Origin: Setophaga petechia
Taxonomy: Eukaryota > Chordata > Aves > Passeriformes > Parulidae
DNA length: 64,000 nt
Assembly: GCA_024362935.1 (NCBI GenBank)
Contig: JANCRA010000178.1
Coordinates: 1 to 64,000 of the forward strand
Direction of reading: 5' to 3'
Part shown: positions 58,401 through 64,000 of the stretch, piece after piece
Layout of the letters: each line of letters begins with the position of its first letter
Numbering within the stretch: position 1 is the first letter of the stretch
Program-made: the position numbers and the translations under genes
Notes under the pieces: generated by a model
What the model was told of the DNA's origin: nothing
Databases searched by the model: none
What the model saw: the letters and a program-made list of their open reading frames with translations, nothing else

Positions 58401-61329
58401 GCAAGGCACTCGCTTGGCCTTGCCTGGGCTTGGGGCGCTGGGGCAGCTGCTCCCAGCTCTCCTGCCTCCCGCTGCAGCTGCCCCAGTGCTTCGGGACGGG
58501 CCTTTGGCCTCTGGGCCCTGCGGCAGCAGGGTGGCCTTTCACAAACTTGTGTTCCACACAGGCGGAAAAAATGTGGAGCCTGAGTGAAAGTCTTGTGGAG
58601 CTCCTGCAAGAGGATGATAGTGACATGATCAGGATGACCATTCTTCTATTCAGATACTTGCTCCTGGATACTGGTGCCCCAATACCCACACCCATCGCCC
58701 TGCAGCTGGCTGAGGCGCTCCTGCCACTCTTTGACCATGTAAGGCTCTGTGCCCACAGCCACGGCCACTGGCTGCTGCCCGGAAACTTGGTGCCCTGTGG
58801 AGGTGCAGGCCTGTGCCCTGTGGGGTCTGAAGCAGCTGATGCTGAGGTCTTTTGCCCTTCCTTTCATACAGGATGATAGCCAGGTGCAGCTGAGCTCCAT
58901 GTGTGTCTTTCAAGAGATGCTGGACTTATTAACAGAAGATGGAAGAAAGGCCCTGAAGTCCCACGTGCGCCAGAGCCTGGTACCACTCTACTTGCACTGC
59001 CATGATGAGAATCAGATTGTTGCTGAGGTGAGGACTTGTGGCTGGCTGCTGCCCCCTGGGAGGGTGCTGGGCTGCCTCCTGCCCTGGCACCTTGCAGGCT
59101 GCAGCCTCCTCCAGGCTGTGGCACTGGGATGCTCCTGTGCCCTGGACTGTGGGGCCATCTGTGCCTCTCTGCTGCTCTCCAGGCCTCCCGGGAAACGCTG
59201 CATTCTGCAGCCAGGTTCCTAAGGAGGAGGGATCTCGAAAAAATGCTTCCGGTGGATCCGACATGGAAGTTTGCCGAGAGCCTGGTAAGGACTGCCAAGA
59301 ATCCTCAGCCTGGAGAAAGTCCCTGAGGGCGGTGCTCAGTGTGCGGGGCTGGCAGCTGTGCCCCTGCCCGCTGCTGCAGCCAGAGGCCGCGCGGGCTCTT
59401 CTCCAGGCTCCCGCGGGCCCGAGCCGGGTGCCCATGGAGCCCCGGCAAGGCGGGGTTGCGGGCGGGCACCGCGGCTCCCCGGGCAGCAGCCGGCCCTCTG
59501 CCCCCTGCCCTCGGGAGCCCTTGGCCAGCGGCTGCTGGCCGCGCCTCAGGGCTGTGCGGCCAGGGGAGGCCGGGGCTGGGCGCAGGCAGCGCCCGGCCCA
59601 GGGGCGGAGCCGCTGAACCCTTCCCTCCGTCCGCTCTCCCCAGCTGGCAGAGGACAGGAGGAGAGCGGCCGAGCAGCTGCGCCGGGCCCTGCCCTACCTG
59701 GAGAGCCCACAGGAGCCCCTGCGAGAGGCCGCCGTCAGCTTCATGGGTGAGCCCCGAGCCCGTGCTCCCTCCCCGGCCCGGCCCGGCCCGGCCCGCGGCA
59801 GTTACGCCCCAGCCCCGCCTGCTGCCCCGGCAGCGCCGGCCGGGCCCGGCGCCGCGGAGCCCCGCCTGGCCTGGCCATTGCTGCTGCCGCCCTCTGGCAG
59901 CCGCGCCCTTGGGCGGCAGCGTGCGCCAAGGGCCGGGCTGAGCCCTGCCGGGCCAGCAGCCCGTGTGGCCACAGCGCCGGCAGCGCCGCTGGCAGGGAGC
60001 TGTGCCGCCGGCGCCGTGACAGGCTCTGTGTTCACAGGCATGGCCGGGCGGCACCTGAGGGGGCAGCGGCAAGAGCTGCAGCTGATCTGCACCGGTGAGT
60101 GAGGGCAGCGGGCTGACAGCGGGGGCTGCCGGGGGGAGCTGCAAGCCCTGCCCCGGCTGCGGAGGGCTCTGCTCCCGGGGCCAGAGCACACTGAGATTTC
60201 AGGGCCACGTGGGCCATTCCTGGCCAGGAGCATCAGGCTGATCCCCTTGCTCCCTGCTCCCTCCTGGCCGTGGCAAGAGCTGGCTGGCATGGCCCTTGCT
60301 GGGGGCTCTCCTCGGCTCCCCACAGATCCGGGATCTGACCTTGGCTCTGTTATCTTTGCCCATCATAAAAAGTCAAATCCCATGATAAAAAACCAAACAA
60401 TATTTGAGATAGCTGCAATTTTAATTGAATAGTTTAGAAAATATATCTTGACAATATCATTTGATTAAAAATATGGGATAATTTGGTTCCAATAATCGTG
60501 CATAAACACAGGATAACCGCGGGGTATGGAGTGCAGGGTTCTGGAGCCTTGCCACCTCACGTATGAGCTTGCCAAGTGAAGATTCCCCCTTTTATGCCAT
60601 GTGTCAATGTCATCCACTCCCATTTTCAATTCATCACACTTCTACCTCTGCCCTCAACACCACCTTTACCACCGATGCTCCACCATTTGTTTTGGTTGTC
60701 ACACAAGTCTTTGGTGGGCGTCGTTTTTTTATGAAGGCATCTCTTCTTTCTATTTGTCCTTTAATTCATGTTTGGGTTACACACGCGCACCAAGCCAATA
60801 CAATGTAATCCAAAACGAACATATTTCTACATTTAAAAATCAAAGCAATAAATCTCCTATAGCTAGCATTTTCCTGAGACCCAACCACATTTTTCCTTCT
60901 TTCTGTTTTTTTTAGTAACTGTTATCTCTTGCTTTTTCCTCCTGTCATGGAACACCTGCAGGGAGGGGAGGGTGGAACCCCTCCTCTCCCTTTTTTCTTG
61001 GCATTATAACTTTTACCTGTTTTATTATGATTTCCAAATATTAATTCCTGCATCAATAATGATTAATGTTTCAATTTTGTCAGCACCAATCATACCTACT
61101 TACCACAGCTCTGTTCCTCTCTCTTGCAGCCCTCGAAAGCCTGACGGAGGACATGAGCAGTGCTGTGTCAGAGCTGGCATTTCAAACACTGCATGTCCTC
61201 CGAGCAACAGCGAGTAGGCGATATTCCATCTTCCAGAGGCTGCACGATCAGCTGCGCAGGGCGTGGATGACTTGGCCTCGTCTGTCACGGCTCGGCTGGC
61301 TGCACTGCACGAGCTCGGAGGAGAGCTAA
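55498..61329 (+). CDS. MROH-like HEAT-repeat protein, copy 7, intact
   Basis: Exons: 55498-55624, 55877-55941, 56051-56200, 56386-56534, 56843-56990, 57236-57423, 57513-57650, 57931-58045, 58216-58353, 58562-58738, 58872-59027, 59183-59284, 59644-59746, 60038-60094, 61130-61329. They join to 2013 nt, 670 aa, with no stop or shift; all introns are GT-AG. Residues 1-42 are acidic and Glu-rich. From about residue 65 on there are repeated amphipathic helices, Leu-rich, as in HEAT-type solenoids. [13 protein letters not shown] (about 302-314) resembles a conserved stretch of maestro heat-like repeat (MROH) proteins, which bird genomes carry in many copies. No signal peptide, membrane span or catalytic motif is seen. 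The molecular role of this family is poorly known; scaffold-like protein binding is inferred from the fold. It is the only B-type copy here with an open exon 10. Family call from memory of the motif. Confidence 0.82.
55676..55690 (+). repeat. CCATG microsatellite, intron 1 of copy 7
   Basis: Three ATGCC units. Confidence 0.85.
60348..61107. mobile_element. Solo-LTR-like insertion in intron 14 of copy 7
   Basis: Same 760 bp insert and GCTC flanks as in copies 5 and 6, with one visible change (AAAAAGTC for AAAAAATC near 60370). Confidence 0.7.
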
Positions 61330-63668
61330 TCCAAGAGGCTCTCTTTGATGGGGCAACCTGAGCCAGCAGGGATTTTTACTTTTCTTTAAATTTTTTTAAT
61401 GTTTTCTTCCATTCTTTTTTTTACTATATGTAAATATAGACTGTGTTATAATAGACAGTAACTCAAGAGATTTTTTTTTGCTGTCCAGGGTCCGTAGTGG
61501 ATAGGGGAAGAGGGGAAAAGGGTGCTTGTGCTCAGCCAGCTGCCCAGGCGTGCAGTGCTGCAGGGGAAATGGCCAGAAGCCCCTTGGCCTTTGGTGGTTC
61601 TGCTGAAGCCTTTGTGCTGCCCACAGAGCGGCTGGGCAGGGCCCGGAGCTGCGGGGATCCCTGCCAGGGCGGTGCCTGGAGATGGCCACAAGCCCTGTGC
61701 CAGGCAGGAAGCACCATCCGTGTCCTCCTGCCCGTGTGCTGCCGGCTGCCTTGCTGAGGGCTCCCAGGTGCCCCTGCATGGCGCTGCTCTGCAGCTGCCG
61801 TGGGGCTGCGGCGCTGCTGCCGGGCAGCTTGGCCCGGCTGGGGCAGCCCCTGAGGGGCTGCTGGGCGCTGGCAAGCCCTGAGCGATGGGCTCTCAGAGGC
61901 CACAAGCAGCCCCCTGGCAGCCGCCTTGATCCTGCCAGAGCTGACTTGCAAGAGGGATCCCGGGCACTCTGCAGCTAACGGCATCAGTGTTGTTGGAACC
62001 CCAAATGCAGGGAGGTCTCAGATCTTTGGGCCTGGAAGCCAAAGCTTAGAATTAAACACAGGATTTGTGCTGAGACCTTGAAAAGGGCTTCCAAATTCAG
62101 GTGCTACAAGTGAGAATGTGGATTTGTAGTATAAAGCAGACACCCATAGTTAAGTGGAGGAAAGTTTAGCATTTTAGAGTTTAAGATCTAGAAAAAATAA
62201 AAGGAGTTACAACTGTAAACACCAAGTTTACACTGCAGTGCTGTAGTTTTGTGTGTCAGAACAGAATTGGCTGAGAAAGCTTACACTGTAGCACGAGTTC
62301 ATGAGATGAAATACTGAAGGATTGGGTCAGAAACATAAATAAACTTGTTGGCAATGTTTTATTGGCCAAGAAATCCTTCCAAGTTCTTGTAAGTACAAGT
62401 CTTGCGACGTTGTGAGCCATGTAATGGAGATGTGAGCCAAACTCACCTGTCCTGTCTATGCAGAAGAGAAAGAAAAAGCAATGACATCATCTAAAAAACT
62501 CAGAGGTCCGCTCTCTAGCTCCTTCCAAATGCCTTGAAATCCCCCACAGTGGGATTTAGCTACAAATAGATGACAGGGACTCTTAGTGCTGGCTCTTTGA
62601 CTCCAGAGCGGCTGCTTTAGAATCTTTCCCATAACCCTGTGTAGTTATGTGCCAGCAATGGATCATTTGAAGAAACTTTCCCAACTGACTTGCATGGAGG
62701 CTTGTTTGAAGGGTATTTGAGGAGAAAGGCTCCTGGAAGAGATCTAGGCTTTGCATTTTGGCCTAGCTGTGTCCCCTGCTGATTGTGAAGTGTGGCATCA
62801 GCAGCAGGGCTATCTGGGCTAAAAATATCACGTCACTTGCCCTTGCTCTTTTTGGCCTATAAAAGCTGGACCCACTTTCGGGGCAAATTTGGAGACCTCA
62901 TCCATGGGTGGAGGGACCAGCTAGGATCTTCCCAGTTGCTGGGAATGGTTCTCCAGGTCCCTGGTGTAAAACGGGGCTGCCCAGCAACTGCGCATCTGCA
63001 AGATGAGAAACAATTGTCTTGGTTTGAAGAGAGACGTGTCTGCTCAGGAAGGCAGAAGGCTTCTCTGAAATGGAAAATGTCAATCCCCTCCTTTCAAATG
63101 ATTCTCATTTAAAAATTCAAATGCTCTCAGGGAAAGATATGGGGATAGGACTGAGCCCGCTAAGCCGGGCGGCGTTTGCTGATGCTCTGAGCCCTTCCTA
63201 AAGATCCTGTCTGGCTGCCTTAGACACCTGGGGCCAGGGATTCCTTCCAAGCTGGGCCACTTTGGCTGGGCTGGGGGCGGCCCCAAGGCGGGAGGCAGTG
63301 TGTGCAAGGGCTCTGGGTGTCACGCTGCAGCACGGTCACTGTGCCATGGAACGGAACCTGGTCTCCAAGGCCCCTTTGTGACACGTGGGAAATAGAAGCT
63401 TGCCCGGGTGCTGGGAACAGGCAAAGGGGCGCAACGGGACAGAGCAGTGCTGTGAGAAGCCCCCGCACAGTGCACTCGTTTTCAACTGACCCGCAGCTTT
63501 TCCACAGCGTTGGTCCGGCAGCTGAGCTCGAGGCCAGAGCACGGGACTCGGTGACCCGCGGCCTTCCGAGGCGTCTGTCCTGCAGCTGCCCTCAAGGGCA
63601 GAGCGTGGGACTTGGTGCCCCGGAGCTTTCCCTAAGCATCCCTCCTGCAAGTAGCTCCAGTCAGCGGC
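61330..63668 (+). other. 3' flank of copy 7 and B-type upstream region of copy 8
   Basis: No coding exon. Same layout as the other B-type intergenic stretches. A few positions near 63440-63490 (GGGACAGAGCAG) return to the A-type reading, another small conversion patch. Confidence 0.6.
62858..62864 (+). promoter_or_regulatory. TATA-like box upstream of copy 8
   Basis: TATAAAA with B-type surroundings as at 46514. Confidence 0.45.
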
Positions 63669-64000
63669 ATGGAGCAGAGACCCCTGAGCGTGCCCAAGAT
63701 GGCCTGGGGGGAGGAGGAGCAGGAGGAAGAAGGCCCTGGAGCTTCCCCAGCCCAGGAGACTGAGGAGGTGGTGCCATTCCATGCACCGCAGAAGGGTGAG
63801 TGCCAGAGCTGGGCTGCAGGGCTGGAGCTGCAGCCAACTGGGCCCCATGCCATGCCATGCCATGCAATCCCCTGGGGAAATGCCCACGGACAGGCCGGAA
63901 GAGGGCCCAGGCAGACACCCCGCAGTGGCCGTGCTCCATCCCCTGGGCCATCCCGGGGCTCTCCCTGCCTGGGCAGCGCAGGGCTGGCCTGCGTTCTCCG
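63669..64000 (+). CDS. MROH-like gene copy 8, 3'-partial (exon 1 only)
   Basis: Exon 1 at 63669-63795 starts [10 protein letters not shown] and ends at a GTGAGT donor, as in the other copies. The rest of the window is intron 1. Exon 2 would begin about 48 bp beyond the window edge, so nothing can be said of its coding state. Its sequence is B-type, with three CCATG units in the intron. Confidence 0.8.
   Translation, partial: MEQRPLSVPKMAWGEEEQEEEGPGASPAQETEEVVPFHAPQKGECQSWAAGLELQPTGPHAMPCHAIPWGNAHGQAGRGPRQTPRSGRAPSPGPSRGSPCLGSAGLACVL
63847..63861 (+). repeat. CCATG microsatellite, intron 1 of copy 8
   Basis: Three ATGCC units. Confidence 0.85.

Larger units (their letters stand above)
1..64000 (+). 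repeat. Head-to-tail array of MROH-like gene units
   Basis: Start codons of successive units lie at 7401, 14868, 22334, 39112, 47325, 55498 and 63669, and the first unit begins before the window. Spacings are 7467, 7466, 16778 (7472 after subtracting the provirus and one 4 bp target copy), 8213, 8173 and 8171 bp. Exons, introns and intergenic DNA are all repeated, so whole loci were duplicated rather than retrocopied. Most neighbouring units differ at only scattered positions. A units (copies 1-4) have 9-13 CCATG repeats in intron 1, a short intron 14 and no TATA-like box upstream. B units (copies 6-8) have 3 CCATG repeats and a TATA-like box, and copies 5-7 carry a 760 bp insert in intron 14. 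Copy 5 is A-like at its 5' end and B-like from about exon 8. Confidence 0.97.

Noticed and set aside
1..64000. CRISPR array or bacterial operon reading of the repeats
   Set aside because: Repeats are either kilobase-long gene units or a 5 bp microsatellite; introns and LTRs show vertebrate DNA.

Overview
This is vertebrate nuclear DNA, almost certainly from a bird and probably a songbird. The basis is GC-rich sequence, very short GT-AG introns (about 90-360 bp), a head-to-tail array of genes resembling the maestro heat-like repeat (MROH) family, and a class I (gamma-like) endogenous retrovirus. The species call is inference. No prokaryotic features, CRISPR arrays, tRNAs or rRNAs were seen.

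Layout: eight tandem, same-strand copies of one 15-exon gene fill the window. Copy 1 (1-5051) lacks its 5' end. Copies 2 (7401-12517) and 3 (14868-19984) are complete in extent. Copy 4 (22334-36768) carries a 9.3 kb provirus in intron 4. Copies 5 (39112-44985), 6 (47325-53158) and 7 (55498-61329) carry a 760 bp solo-LTR-like insert in intron 14. Copy 8 (63669-64000) is cut off in intron 1. Each copy is followed by about 2.3 kb of 3' flank plus promoter for the next. Units are of two kinds: A (copies 1-4, period about 7467 bp without the provirus) and B (copies 6-8, about 8172 bp). Copy 5 switches from A to B near exon 8, and the flank after copy 4 is a mosaic. This points to repeated unequal exchange and gene conversion.

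Coding state: the deduced protein is 670 aa, rich in alpha-helical HEAT-like repeats. Copies 1-3 share a one-base loss at the end of exon 8 (predicted stop after 366 aa). Copies 5 and 6 share a nonsense codon in exon 10 (stop after 410 aa). Only copies 4 and 7 are open throughout, and copy 4 must splice out the provirus to be expressed.

The provirus (23701-33002) is the most unusual object. It has two 439 bp LTRs differing at only 3 sites and a 4 bp target duplication. Its gag-pro-pol frame (about 5 kb) and env frame (about 2.1 kb) show no frameshift, yet they carry 24 and 18 in-frame stops, nearly all of the form expected from TGG by G-to-A change in GG context. I read this as APOBEC-type hypermutation at the time of insertion rather than slow decay. 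A Cys-rich reading frame also lies upstream of gag and overlaps the gag start by TAATG. The 3' LTR ends 17 bp before exon 5 of copy 4, with an in-frame ATG just beyond, so an LTR-driven, N-terminally truncated MROH-like transcript is possible.
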